A stretch of DNA of 64,000 nucleotides from Brachyspira sp. SAP_772 (lineage in GTDB: Bacteria; Spirochaetota; Brachyspiria; Brachyspirales; Brachyspiraceae), in NCBI RefSeq assembly GCF_009755885.1, contig NZ_VYIX01000002.1, positions 843,585-907,584 of the forward strand, read 5' to 3'. The notes below the pieces were generated by a model. The model saw only the letters and a list, made by a program, of their open reading frames with translations, did no database searches and was not told the DNA's origin. Shown in pieces: positions 34,953 through 44,468 of this stretch (positions are counted from its first letter, which is position 1; each line of letters opens with the position of its first letter). The position numbers were made by a program, and so were the translations under genes.

Positions 34953-35200
34953 ATGCAGTTCTTTTGGTTCTTTTATACCAATACCGAGTAGGTGCCTATC
35001 GGCAAAAGAACTGGGGTGCGGGGCAAAGCCCTGCAAAATAAAAAAACTTTTAGAAGCTTTAAAATTTTTAGTATGTAGTTAAATAACTATATTTTGTTAT
35101 ATGATTTTTTTCTTCAACTTTTTCCCGCATTACACCGTGTGGACTTCGTCAAAGTTTTAGCCATTCGGGCACGCTTCGTAGAGGGGCTAGCCCCCACAAA
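34953..35200. repeat. GC-rich intergenic hairpin mosaic, copy 9 (right direct repeat)
   Basis: Module A with the same 20-base loop insert at 34953-35038, then AT DNA and module B (CAACTTTTTCCCGCATTACA, GGACTTCGTCAAAGTTTTAG, GGCACGCTTCG). It is the right arm of the pair around the second ankyrin gene. Nothing else is seen to 35286. Confidence 0.85.
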
Positions 35201-35286
35201 TAAAAAACATATTTTCAACTTATAAGCCTAAATAATCAAATACATCACTCTTTGACAATTTTCTGCAACATTAGTATAATATACAC

Positions 35287-36171
35287 ATGAATAAGATTAA
35301 TCTATTAAATGACTTTTTTATCAGGTATCTTTTAGCTTCTAAAGGTGATGAGGATATACTTGAAAATATAGTGAATGCTGTACTTACTAATATTGGTTTT
35401 GAAACAGTTCATAATTTAGAGATAATTAATCCTTATAATCTTAAAGATAATCAATATTTAAAAGAATCTATTTTAGATGTAAAAGCTAAAACTAATGATA
35501 ATAAAAAAATCATAATAGAGTTTCAGCTCTTTGGAAATATAGATTTTTTAAAAAGAATTTATTATTATATATCAAAAAATATAGCTTTAGAATTAAAAAC
35601 TAATGAGGCTTACAGAGATATAAGTCAAATAATTAGTATAAATTTTTTAGATTTTAATTTAAACTTTAATGATAATGGAAAAGAGCATAGATGTTTTAAG
35701 CTTATAGATACTGATAATCATAATATAAGTTTAGATATGATTCAGATACATTTAATAGAGATAAAAAGATTTAAAAAAATATTAGAAACTTCAACCATTG
35801 AAGATATAAAGAAAAATAAATTACTTTCTTGGATAGAGTTTTTTACGTCAAAGGATTTAAATAAAATTATAGACAAGCTAAAGGAGGAAAACATCATTAT
35901 GAGCAAAGTTATAGAAAAATATAAAATATTTACTTCTGATGAAGAGAGTATGCAAGTTTATAATGCTCGTGAGGCTTTTCTATATGGACAGGAAGTTATG
36001 CTAAAGAGGGAGAGGGAAGAAGGTATAAAAGAAGGTATAGAAAAGGGTATTGAAAAAGGTATAGAAAAAGAAAAATATGCATTAGCTAAAAATATGAAAA
36101 CAGAAAATATAGATATTAATTTAATAAGTAAAATAACAGGTTTAAGCAAAGAAGAAATAGATAATTTATAA
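35287..36171 (+). CDS. Rpn-family PD-(D/E)XK nuclease (recombination-promoting / transposase-like)
   Basis: 294 aa. NLLNDFFIRYLLASKGDEDI at the N-terminus and ESILDVKAKTNDNKKIIIEF (Asp then Glu-x-Gln of the PD-(D/E)XK core) are typical of this family. The C-terminus has the tandem EGIKEGIEKGIEKGIEKEKY stretch these proteins share, ending in a short helix-turn-helix-like tail (LISKITGLSKEEI). Members promote RecA-independent recombination and spread as single genes without terminal repeats. Its position next to the repeated ankyrin/mosaic region is fitting. Confidence 0.88.
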   Translation: MNKINLLNDFFIRYLLASKGDEDILENIVNAVLTNIGFETVHNLEIINPYNLKDNQYLKESILDVKAKTNDNKKIIIEFQLFGNIDFLKRIYYYISKNIALELKTNEAYRDISQIISINFLDFNLNFNDNGKEHRCFKLIDTDNHNISLDMIQIHLIEIKRFKKILETSTIEDIKKNKLLSWIEFFTSKDLNKIIDKLKEENIIMSKVIEKYKIFTSDEESMQVYNAREAFLYGQEVMLKREREEGIKEGIEKGIEKGIEKEKYALAKNMKTENIDINLISKITGLSKEEIDNL

Positions 36172-36198
36172 TTCAATTATTTGCAAACGGATTTATAT

Positions 36199-36549
36199 AT
36201 GGAAAATAATATTAAAAACGAAACTACTTTTGACAATTTCCTTTCTCTCGACATTAGAGTAGGCACAATCATAGAGGCAGAAGATTTTCCAAAGGCTAAA
36301 AGACCTGCATACAAATTAAAAATTGATTTTGGAGAATTAGGAATAAAAGTATCATCTGCTCAAATTACTAAGCTCTACAAAAAAGAAGATTTAATTGGAA
36401 GAAAAATTGTTGCCGTTGTAAATTTCCCAAAAAAACAAATAGCTAACTTTTTTTCTGAATGCCTTGTTCTTGGTGCTGTAAAAGAAAATAATGAAGTTGT
36501 TTTACTTAGCATTAATGAAGAAGCAGAAAACGGTACTCCTATAGGCTAA
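36199..36549 (+). CDS. csaA: CsaA-type tRNA-binding domain protein
   Basis: 116 aa from the ATG at 36199, a usual CsaA length; an upstream TTG at 36181 is less likely. FLSLDIRVGTIIEAEDFPKA, DFGELGIKVSSAQIT and VVNFPKKQIANFFSECLVLG are the OB-fold tRNA-binding family blocks. CsaA is described as a chaperone with export-related activity and binds RNA in vitro. The ribosome site is weak. 27 bases after the Rpn-type gene. Confidence 0.85.
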   Translation: MENNIKNETTFDNFLSLDIRVGTIIEAEDFPKAKRPAYKLKIDFGELGIKVSSAQITKLYKKEDLIGRKIVAVVNFPKKQIANFFSECLVLGAVKENNEVVLLSINEEAENGTPIG

Positions 36550-36655
36550 TTTCTTTTAATTTAACATGCTCATTACAATTTGACTTTTTGTATAATTGAT
36601 TTATCATTATAGCCAAATACATTTATTATAAATATTTTTTATATTAGAGGAAAAT

Positions 36656-37510
36656 ATGGAAAAAATAAAAATAGAGAATGTAGAGCTAACATTATCGCAT
36701 CCTGATAATTTAAATATAAAATGGACAGGACAAAATGATTTAGTTAGGCAGATAATGGCTTCTTGGCATATAATATCTGAAGATGATATACCACTAAACC
36801 CTAGAATTGTGGGTAAGCCCGGTGCTGGAAAAACTACTCTCTCATATTATGTAGCTAAAGAACTTCTTAAAAGAGATGTTTATATATTTCAATGTACAGT
36901 GGACACTAGACCAGAGGATTTAATAATAATACCTGTAATATCAGAAAATAACACAATAAGTTATCATGCTTCAAGTTTGGTTACTGCAATGATTAAGGGT
37001 GGGGTTGCAATACTTGATGAAGGAAACAGAATGAGTGAGAAAACTTGGGCTTCACTTGCTCCGCTTCTTGATGACAGAAGATATGTTGAAAGTGTGATTG
37101 CGGGTATAAAAATAAAGGCTCATCCAGATTTTAGAGTTATAGTTACAATGAATGATGATGCGAGCACTTTTGAACTTCCTGAATATATACATTCTCGTTT
37201 GCAGCCTACAATAGAGCTTCCTTTTCCAGATGTTAAAGAAGAGTATGACATATTAAAAATGAATCTTCCTTTTGCTGATGATGAAATATTAAAAATTACT
37301 GTTGGTTTTTTACAGAAGTCGCATATACATAATGCTTCTTTTTCTGTGAGAGATGGTATTAGCATGGCGAGATACGCTATGAAGCTTTATAATAGTAATA
37401 TTGCCCATAGTAAAGATTCTGCTTTTTTAATAGCTTTAAAATCTGTGCTTGGTAATGAGGGCATTAGAATATTATCACTTAATATTGATGAGAATAACAA
37501 AGATGAATAA
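36656..37510 (+). CDS. MoxR-type AAA+ ATPase
   Basis: 284 aa. Walker A is GKPGAGKTTLS (about residues 57-67), Walker B GGVAILDEGNRM, sensor VIVTMNDDAS. A lid region with SVRDGISMARYAMKLYN follows. The MoxR group assists assembly or activation of other proteins, usually with VWA-domain partners, but no such gene is adjacent. It overlaps thiE by 8 bases. Confidence 0.85.
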   Translation: MEKIKIENVELTLSHPDNLNIKWTGQNDLVRQIMASWHIISEDDIPLNPRIVGKPGAGKTTLSYYVAKELLKRDVYIFQCTVDTRPEDLIIIPVISENNTISYHASSLVTAMIKGGVAILDEGNRMSEKTWASLAPLLDDRRYVESVIAGIKIKAHPDFRVIVTMNDDASTFELPEYIHSRLQPTIELPFPDVKEEYDILKMNLPFADDEILKITVGFLQKSHIHNASFSVRDGISMARYAMKLYNSNIAHSKDSAFLIALKSVLGNEGIRILSLNIDENNKDE

Positions 37511-38192
37511 TTTTAAAAATTTAAAAAACAAAAAAGAGAAAAGAGATTATTTAAAAGAGAATTATTTTAATAAGTCTATATACTGTGTTACTGCTGAAGA
37601 TTTTTCTAAGGGACGAAATAATATTGAAGTAGTAGGCTCTATGCTTGAGGCAGGTATAAAGATTATTCAATATAGAGAAAAAGAAAATCCTAAAAAATAT
37701 ATGCGTGAGAAGTATGAAGAATGTGTTAAGATAAGGGAGATGACAAAAAAAAGCAATGCATTATTTTTAGTAGATGATTATGCTGATTTGGCTTTGGCGG
37801 CGGATGCTGATGGGGTGCATATTGGTCAAAATGACATGCCTATAGAAGTAGTTAGAAAGATTGTTGGAGAGGATATGATTATAGGGCTTTCTACAAAAAA
37901 TATTAATGAAGCTAATGAGGCTTTAAATAGCAGTGCTGATTATATTGGTATTGGTCCTATATTTGATACTAATACTAAAATTGATGCTAATAATGCTGTG
38001 GGTATTGAGTATTTGGATTATATTGCTAAAAATATTGATATGCCTTTTGTTTGTATTGGGGGCATTAAACTTAATAATATGGATTTGCTTATAGAGCATA
38101 ATGCAAAATGTTTATGCATGCTTACTGAGATTGTTGCTTCTGATGATATTAAAAATAAATGCGAAACTTTAATAAAAAAAATGCATTCTTAA
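37503..38192 (+). CDS. thiE: Thiamine-phosphate synthase ThiE
   Basis: 229 aa from the ATG at 37503, inside the MoxR gene end; earlier in-frame ATGs run deep into that gene and are rejected. ThiE joins HMP-pyrophosphate and thiazole phosphate. IKIIQYREKE, FLVDDYADLALAADADGVHI, GLSTKNINEANEAL, YIGIGPIFDTNTK and FVCIGGI are the conserved barrel segments. There is no separate TPP riboswitch before it. Its end overlaps the nuclease-like gene by 34 bases. Confidence 0.93.
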   Translation: MNNFKNLKNKKEKRDYLKENYFNKSIYCVTAEDFSKGRNNIEVVGSMLEAGIKIIQYREKENPKKYMREKYEECVKIREMTKKSNALFLVDDYADLALAADADGVHIGQNDMPIEVVRKIVGEDMIIGLSTKNINEANEALNSSADYIGIGPIFDTNTKIDANNAVGIEYLDYIAKNIDMPFVCIGGIKLNNMDLLIEHNAKCLCMLTEIVASDDIKNKCETLIKKMHS

Positions 38193-39031
38193 TAATAATT
38201 ATTTCATTTGTTTTTTTATTTGCTCTAAGTAATTTTTTATTTAATGATAAAGAAGCATTATTTATAGATGATGCTTCTATTGAGGCATTTATTAAAAACT
38301 CTAACACTCAAATAATATATGATTATATAAAATTTAGAGAAGATGTTTTTGTTGTTGTAGATAATGATAGTAAATCATTAGACAATATAAAAAATGTTTT
38401 TCCAAGTGCTAAATTTATAGGTGAGTTTCGTTTTAAAATATATTCAAGATTAAGAAAAAATATATTATGTTTTTTTAGCGATGATAGTCTAATAGAATAT
38501 GCTTACAAAAATAAAATAGCGTATTATAAAGTTGTATTAGATATTAATAGTATAAATAAAAATGAGTATATTACATTAAGAGATTCTAATAATTCAAAAA
38601 TATTTTTATCTATTACAAATGAAAATAACAATTATTATAATATTGATAAAGATTCTATAAAAGTTTTGGACGGCGACACCATAACATATAATAATAATAT
38701 TTATAGGTTTATAGGGCTTGATGCACCAGAGTTGGAACAAGTTTACGGCAAAGAGGCAAAGGACTATGTTTCTAATTTAATAAAAAATAGTGAAAAAGTT
38801 TCTATACTCGTTTCTTCCTATGATGTATTTGATAGGATATTATGTCATATTTTAGTTGATGATGTGCCTTTAGCTTATTATATGATAGAAGAAAAGTTAG
38901 CAAAAGAGACTATATTAAAATATGGAGATAATGGTTTTGATGAAATTGCTAGCAATATAGTTTATTTATCGAAGTTTCAGGGTAGGCGAAAGTTTATAGA
39001 CCCAGCGAGATACAGAAGAGAAAACCGCTAA
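38159..39031 (+). CDS. Membrane-anchored thermonuclease-like (SNase) protein
   Basis: 290 aa. A signal anchor (residues about 9-29) is followed by a 140-residue region of unknown type. The staphylococcal nuclease-like domain (about 172-265) follows: VLDGDTITYNNNIYRFIGLD with the catalytic Arg, APELEQVYGKEA and VFDRILCHILVDD with the second Arg. The catalytic Asp, Arg, Asp, Glu and Arg set is intact, so it may be active outside the membrane. It overlaps thiE by 34 bases in another frame. Confidence 0.85.
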   Translation: MRNFNKKNAFLIIIISFVFLFALSNFLFNDKEALFIDDASIEAFIKNSNTQIIYDYIKFREDVFVVVDNDSKSLDNIKNVFPSAKFIGEFRFKIYSRLRKNILCFFSDDSLIEYAYKNKIAYYKVVLDINSINKNEYITLRDSNNSKIFLSITNENNNYYNIDKDSIKVLDGDTITYNNNIYRFIGLDAPELEQVYGKEAKDYVSNLIKNSEKVSILVSSYDVFDRILCHILVDDVPLAYYMIEEKLAKETILKYGDNGFDEIASNIVYLSKFQGRRKFIDPARYRRENR

Positions 39032-39124
39032 TTTTGTTTAAGATTTTTTAATTATAAATATTAGTATAAATGATATTAATTTTATTTTAAATGTAGTATA
39101 AAGTATATATTTTAGCTAAAAAAT

Positions 39125-39320
39125 AGCCTTTTTGCTTCTTTGTGGCACGCCGCAAGGGCACTTCCTTCGGTCGCAAAAGAAGTGGGGTCTGGGGCAAAGC
39201 CCCAGATATAAAACAAAAATATAAATATTATTTTAGCTTTATATATTAAAAAAAATATTAGCTATAGTATTTGCACTTTTTGCAACTTTTTGCGGCGGGA
39301 AAAAGTTGAACAAAAAACTT
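39125..39320. repeat. GC-rich intergenic hairpin mosaic, copy 10
   Basis: Module A variant: CTTCTTTGTGGCACGCCGCA, GGGCACTTCCTTCGGTCGC, GAAGTGGGGTCTGGGGCAAA and GCCCCAG, closing with CTGGGGCAAAGCCCCAG (perfect hairpin). Module B at about 39268-39312 is nearly identical to copy 4 (GCACTTTTTGCAACTTTTTG). It lies between the convergent nuclease and PTS genes. Confidence 0.8.
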
Positions 39321-39350
39321 GTATAACAAAATATATTTGTTTCAGTATAT

Positions 39351-39380
39351 AAAAAAAGGAGCTTAAAAAAATTAAGCCCC
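39351..39380 (-). terminator. PTS gene terminator
   Basis: On the minus strand GGGGCTTAA pairs with TTAAGCTCC and is followed by TTTTTTT, 20 bases past the stop at 39402. Confidence 0.8.
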
Positions 39381-39401
39381 TTTATAGTTATTTATTAATT
39401 A

Positions 39402-41564
39402 TTATTTTTTAACATCAATGAGTTTGTCTAAAGCATTTACACTAGCAGATGATGTTGGCTCTATATTAGCATAATCATCAGAGTTAGTGACAATTACAGG
39501 AGTAACTGTAGGGTAGCCTGCGGCTTTTATTCCCTCAATGTTAAACTCTAATAATAAATCGCCTTTCTTAATTTTCTGACCATCTTCAATATGAGAAGTA
39601 AAATGCTCACCATTGAGTTTAACAGTATCCATACCTATATGGATTAACAACTCAACGCCTTTATCAGAAGTAAGCCCAATAGCATGTTTTGTAGGGAAAG
39701 CAGTCTCTATTATTCCGTCAAAAGGAGCATATACTTTGCCTTCAGCTGGGTCAATAGCAATGCCCTTACCCATAGCACCAGAAGAAAATGCTTCGTCTTT
39801 AACATCTTCAAGTTTAACAATACTTCCTTTAATAGGAGCATAAACAGTGTCAACAAGTTCATTACTGCTAGCAGATGCTGATTCTTGCTTTTTAGGTTCA
39901 TTAGCAGCAGTGCTTTCACTAGAAGCAGCAGTAGCATTATTTTCATTGTCGCTTATAGGGTCATTCAAATACTCTTCAAGTCTTGATTTTATTACTGTAA
40001 CTTTTGGTCCATATATAACCTGTATTCCATTACCTTTTTTGATTATACCAGCAGCACCGCTAGCTTTTAATGTAGCATCAACAACTTTTGAAGGGTCAAA
40101 TACTGTTACACGAAGTCTTGTAGCACAGCAATCAACATCGCTAATGTTTTTCTTACCGCCAAGTCCTGCAGTTATTAAAGGAGCCTCTTCGTATTGGAAT
40201 AGTGGATTTGTATCAACTTTCTCTCCGCTTGCAGCAGCCTTAGCAGCAGCAACATCCGCTCTTCTATAAAGTTTAGGCTCTTCACTGTCTGGTTCTCTTC
40301 CCGGTGTTTTCCAATCAAATTTCTTAATCAAAGCAGAGAATAAGAAATAGTAAATAAAGAAATAAACAGCACCAACTACTACAATCCATATCCAATTAGT
40401 TTTAGCATTTCCTTGTATTACACCAAATAATAGTAAGTCTATTAAACCGCCAGAGAATGTCATACCAACTGTAACATGAAGTATATGCATAAGCATAAAA
40501 GATATACCAGCAAGTACACAGTGTATAGCATAGAATATTGGAGCTACAAATAGGAATGTAAATTCTATAGGCTCAGTAATACCTGTAATCATAGCTGTTA
40601 GAGCAGCAGAGAAAAGTAAAGCACCTACAACTTGTTTTTTCTCTGGTCTAGAAGTCTTATACATTGCCAAAGCAGCACCCGGTAAACCAAATATCATGAA
40701 TGGGAATTTACCAGTCATAAAACGAGTAGCATCAACACTGAATGCAGTTGTAGTAGGAGAGCCTAACTGAGCAAAGAATATATTTTGTGCACCTTCTACT
40801 AATGTACCGTCTATAACCATAGTACCGCCAAGTGAAGTTTGCCATAAAGGTGTATAGAATACGTGGTGAAGACCGAAAGGTATTAATGCTCTTTCTATGA
40901 TACCATAGAATAAAGTACCCACATAACCAGAACCAGCTATTAAATCTCCGAGTTTATTCATTACAACCTGTATAGGAGGCCATACAAAATACATTAATAT
41001 ACCCACTACCAAGAAAGTAATAGCAGATATTATAGGCACAAATCTTGTACCGCCGAAAAATGATAATACTTGAGGAAGCTCTATAGTATAGAATCTGTTA
41101 TGTAAAGCAGCTACTCCTAATCCTACTATAATACCTCCAAATACACCCATCTGAAGTGATAATATACCAACAACATTAGTAGTAGAACCAGCTAATAATT
41201 TATCAGCTCCCCCCATAACTGTTATCATCTTACCAATAGAAGCATGCATTACAAAAAATGCTATAGCTCCAGATAAAGCAGCAACCTCTTTTTCTTTCTT
41301 TGCCATACCAATAGCTACACTCATAGCAAATATTATAGGCAAGTTTCCAAATATAATATTACCAGCCTCACTTAATACTGATAATATATCATAAGCAATA
41401 GTGCCCGGACCTAAAATCCCCATGAGATTATAAGTTTCAAGCATAGTTGTGTTTGTAAGAGAGCTGCCTATACCCAAAAAGAGCCCTGCTACAGGAAGCA
41501 CAGCTATAGGAAGCATGAATGACCTTCCTACTCTTTGCAATACTCCAAAAAGTTTATCCTTCAT
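39402..41564 (-). CDS. ptsG: PTS glucose/N-acetylglucosamine-type permease EIICBA
   Basis: 720 aa from the ATG at 41564; the in-frame TTG at 41579 overlaps the GGAG site. Domains in order: EIIC (about 1-410, 8-10 helices, MLPIAVLPVAGLFLGIG), EIIB (about 455-530, phosphorylated Cys in DVDCCATRLRV) and EIIA (about 575-720, active His in LLIHIGMDTVKLNG). It moves and phosphorylates a hexose, taking phosphate from HPr. Glucose versus GlcNAc cannot be told for certain. A Ser/Ala-rich linker (about 535-570) separates B and A. Confidence 0.93.
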   Translation of the reverse strand: MKDKLFGVLQRVGRSFMLPIAVLPVAGLFLGIGSSLTNTTMLETYNLMGILGPGTIAYDILSVLSEAGNIIFGNLPIIFAMSVAIGMAKKEKEVAALSGAIAFFVMHASIGKMITVMGGADKLLAGSTTNVVGILSLQMGVFGGIIVGLGVAALHNRFYTIELPQVLSFFGGTRFVPIISAITFLVVGILMYFVWPPIQVVMNKLGDLIAGSGYVGTLFYGIIERALIPFGLHHVFYTPLWQTSLGGTMVIDGTLVEGAQNIFFAQLGSPTTTAFSVDATRFMTGKFPFMIFGLPGAALAMYKTSRPEKKQVVGALLFSAALTAMITGITEPIEFTFLFVAPIFYAIHCVLAGISFMLMHILHVTVGMTFSGGLIDLLLFGVIQGNAKTNWIWIVVVGAVYFFIYYFLFSALIKKFDWKTPGREPDSEEPKLYRRADVAAAKAAASGEKVDTNPLFQYEEAPLITAGLGGKKNISDVDCCATRLRVTVFDPSKVVDATLKASGAAGIIKKGNGIQVIYGPKVTVIKSRLEEYLNDPISDNENNATAASSESTAANEPKKQESASASSNELVDTVYAPIKGSIVKLEDVKDEAFSSGAMGKGIAIDPAEGKVYAPFDGIIETAFPTKHAIGLTSDKGVELLIHIGMDTVKLNGEHFTSHIEDGQKIKKGDLLLEFNIEGIKAAGYPTVTPVIVTNSDDYANIEPTSSASVNALDKLIDVKK

Positions 41565-41785
41565 ATGTAAAAACTCCAATTTTTTTGATATAATATAATA
41601 TTATCAATATTTTTTTATATGTCAAATGATATTTTGTTTTAACGATACCTTTATCACAAAAAAAGATAAATATTAGCAAATTATAGAATAATAACTATAA
41701 TAAATATTGAAAATAAATACTTGATTTTTTCGCTTTTACTATTATAATTAAATACTAAAAATAATGAAATTAATAAGAGGATATT

Positions 41786-42484
41786 ATGTCTGAAAATACT
41801 ACTACATCTAAACTTCAAAAAAATGCGGAATTAATATTTACTTATGTATATAACAATAGAATAATTTTTATATCTGGTTTTGTGTTGATAATAGCAATTA
41901 TAGCTGGTATTTTAATTTATAATATGAATATAGAAAATGCTGATAAAGAAACAGCAGCAAATTTTGAAGAAGCTTTGGCATTATACGGTATGTATCAAAC
42001 AGCAAATATTCCTCAGGAACAATTAAACAACCCCGCTTTAATAGTAGATATTACTACAAGAGTTCAAAAAACTTATAATGAAGCTAAAGGAAAAACTCTA
42101 AAACTTAGAGCAGCTTTTACTTTGGGCGGGCTTTATTTTGATGTTGCTAACTATAACGAAGCTAAAAAATATTATCAGGAAGTGGCAAACTCTAGAGGCT
42201 TTTATTTGCAGCCTGCCGCTTCATACAATTTGGCTAATGTATTAATAGAACAAACTAATTATGCAGAGGCTGCTGCTGTTTTAGAAAACTTTACTAAAGC
42301 ATATCCTAAAAGTTATTTAACTCCTCAAGCAACTTTAACTTTATCTGATGTATATAGAAAACAAAATGATAAAACTAAAGCTATTAATGTATTAAGAACT
42401 TGGGTAAATAATAACACTAATAATACAGAATATTTTAATATATTTAATGAAACTATTACTCTTATAGAAAACAATATATATTAA
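41786..42484 (+). CDS. Single-pass TPR protein (YfgM/BamD-like architecture)
   Basis: 232 aa. One membrane helix at about residues 27-49 (IIFISGFVLIIAIIAGILIY). Tetratricopeptide repeats follow (ALYGMYQTA; FTLGGLYFDVANYNEAKKYY; SYNLANVLIEQTNYAEAAAV; TLSDVYRKQNDKTKAINVL). Such proteins act as periplasmic scaffolds. GAGG about 7 bases before the ATG. An 11-bp tandem repeat follows the stop directly. Confidence 0.85.
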   Translation: MSENTTTSKLQKNAELIFTYVYNNRIIFISGFVLIIAIIAGILIYNMNIENADKETAANFEEALALYGMYQTANIPQEQLNNPALIVDITTRVQKTYNEAKGKTLKLRAAFTLGGLYFDVANYNEAKKYYQEVANSRGFYLQPAASYNLANVLIEQTNYAEAAAVLENFTKAYPKSYLTPQATLTLSDVYRKQNDKTKAINVLRTWVNNNTNNTEYFNIFNETITLIENNIY

Positions 42485-42533
42485 TTTTTTATTAATTTTT
42501 TATTAATTTTTTATTAATTTTTTATTAATTTTT
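42481..42533 (+). repeat. 11-bp tandem repeat TTAATTTTTTA, 4.8 copies
   Basis: Four perfect copies (42481-42524) and a partial fifth. It begins at the TPR gene's stop and ends beside the AAGGA ribosome site of the helicase gene. Slippage here would alter only the gap between the two genes. Confidence 0.92.
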
Positions 42534-42545
42534 AAGGAAAAAACA

Positions 42546-44243
42546 TTGAATAATAATGCTCCTATCATAGTTCAGGGCGATGGCACTATTTTATTGGATG
42601 TAAGTACAGAGCATTTTGAAGAAATAAGAAATTTTTTGCTTGTATTTGCTGAGCTTGTAAAGAGTCCTGAATATATTCACACATATAGAATTACATTAGT
42701 ATCATTATGGAATGCTGCTAGCTTAAATTATAGTGCCGAGTCTATAATAGATTTTTTAAAGAAATATTCTTCTTATGATATACCAAAAAACATTGTAAAA
42801 CAAATAGAAAGCAGTATATCAAAATATGGAAAAATAAAGATTATTAAAGAAGATGATGATAAATATTATCTTGTAAGCGATGATGAAACTATTATAGAAG
42901 AAGTATTGCATTATAAGGCAATGGTAAAATATATTAAAAGAGAAGTTAATGATAATAAAATAGAGATAGACCCAATTTACAGAGGGCATATAAAATTAGC
43001 TCTCATAAATATAGGATATCCTGTAGAAGATTTAGCGGGGTATAAAACAGGAGAAGAGTATCATTTTAATTTACGTAATAAGCTTTTATCTAATGGGGAA
43101 GATTTTTCTTTGAGGGAGTATCAATTAAATGCAATAGATGCCTTTTATGCAAATGGACGTCCTGAGGGTGGTGCTGGTGTTATAGCTTTGCCTTGCGGTA
43201 CTGGTAAGACGGTTGTAGGAATAGCTGCTATGAGTAAGATGCAGACAAAAACTCTTATAATAGTTACAGGTGTTACAGCTTGCAGGCAGTGGAGAGATGA
43301 GATATTAGATAAAACAGATATACCAAAAGAGGATATTGGCGAATATAACGGACTCAACAAAGAAATAAAACCTATCACAATAGCCACATACAAAATACTT
43401 ACATATAGAAAAGACAAAGAATCTCCTTTTGTGCATTTTGAATTATTTTTTAAGCATAATTGGGGGCTTATAATATATGATGAGGTTCATTTGCTTCCTG
43501 CTCCTATAATAAAGCTTACCAGTGAAATTCAGAGTATGAGAAGGCTTGGGCTTACTGCTACTTTGGTGCGTGAAGATGGGCTTGAAAAAGATGTATTTTG
43601 TTTAATTGGTCCTAAGAAGTTTGATATGCCTTGGAGGGAGCTTGAAGAGAAGAAGTTTATTGCTGAGGCTTATTGTTATGATTTGAGAATACCTTTAGAT
43701 AATACACAGAGAGCTGATTATGTGGTGTCAAGCGATAAAGTGAAGTTTAGAATTGCTAGTGAAAATATACTTAAATATGAAATAGTAAAAAAAATTATAA
43801 AAAAACTTGAAGGTAAAAATATACTTATTATAGGGCAGTATTTAAATCAGCTTAATGAAATGAAAAGACAGACTGGATATACCATTATTACAGGTAAAAC
43901 TCCTCAGGCTGAAAGAGATGAGATTTATAAAAAGTTTAAGTCTGGCGAGATAAAAATACTTATAGTAAGTAAAGTAGCTAATTTGGCGGTTGATTTGCCC
44001 GATGCTAATGTATTAATACAAATATCTGGTACTTTCGGCTCTAGACAGGAAGAAGCTCAAAGGTTAGGGCGTGTTCTTCGTCCTAAAAAAGGTGAAAACA
44101 AAAGTTATTTCTTTTCGGTTATTACAAGCGACACAAAAGAAGAAGATTTCTCTCATAAGAGACAATTATTTCTTACAGAGCAGGGATATCATTATGAGCT
44201 TTTGGATATGGCTTCTTTTGAAGAGCTTACTTTTTCAAAATAA
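42546..44243 (+). CDS. XPB/Ssl2-like DEAH-family DNA helicase
   Basis: 565 aa. It starts with TTG at 42546, chosen because AAGGAAA lies 8 bases upstream and no ATG fits. Motif I is LPCGTGKTVVG (about residue 217), motif II IIYDEVHLLP, motif III LGLTATLVREDG, and motif VI QRLGRVLRPKKGE. The order and spacing match bacterial XPB-type 3'-5' helicases. The N-terminal 190 residues are the XPB damage-recognition-like region. It probably acts in repair or transcription-coupled unwinding. Confidence 0.9.
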   Translation: MNNNAPIIVQGDGTILLDVSTEHFEEIRNFLLVFAELVKSPEYIHTYRITLVSLWNAASLNYSAESIIDFLKKYSSYDIPKNIVKQIESSISKYGKIKIIKEDDDKYYLVSDDETIIEEVLHYKAMVKYIKREVNDNKIEIDPIYRGHIKLALINIGYPVEDLAGYKTGEEYHFNLRNKLLSNGEDFSLREYQLNAIDAFYANGRPEGGAGVIALPCGTGKTVVGIAAMSKMQTKTLIIVTGVTACRQWRDEILDKTDIPKEDIGEYNGLNKEIKPITIATYKILTYRKDKESPFVHFELFFKHNWGLIIYDEVHLLPAPIIKLTSEIQSMRRLGLTATLVREDGLEKDVFCLIGPKKFDMPWRELEEKKFIAEAYCYDLRIPLDNTQRADYVVSSDKVKFRIASENILKYEIVKKIIKKLEGKNILIIGQYLNQLNEMKRQTGYTIITGKTPQAERDEIYKKFKSGEIKILIVSKVANLAVDLPDANVLIQISGTFGSRQEEAQRLGRVLRPKKGENKSYFFSVITSDTKEEDFSHKRQLFLTEQGYHYELLDMASFEELTFSK

Positions 44244-44281
44244 AATTTTATATAAAGTTCTTATTTTTTATATTTTAAATA

Positions 44282-44313
44282 AAAAAAACACTCTATAGAG
44301 AACCTATAGAGTG
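44282..44313 (-). terminator. Second minus-strand terminator, without its own gene
   Basis: CACTCTATAG (44289-44298) and CTATAGAGTG (44304-44313) form a perfect 10-bp stem. On the minus strand it is followed by eight T. The nearest minus-strand gene already has a terminator 160 bases upstream, so this may end a small RNA from about 44400. Confidence 0.75.
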
Positions 44314-44468
44314 AAAGTAATGGGTTTGTATATATATCTTAAGAGTGCAACAAATGACTTTTGTGCTATTTATATAAACATATAATAATAAAAATAGTAA
44401 AATATTATATAAAAATAATGTGAAAAATGCTATAAAAAATATTATAAAAATTAGTAAAAGATGATGTA

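Noticed and set aside
35287-36171. A complete insertion sequence around the Rpn-type gene
   Set aside because: No terminal inverted repeats or target duplications are visible; this family usually lacks them.
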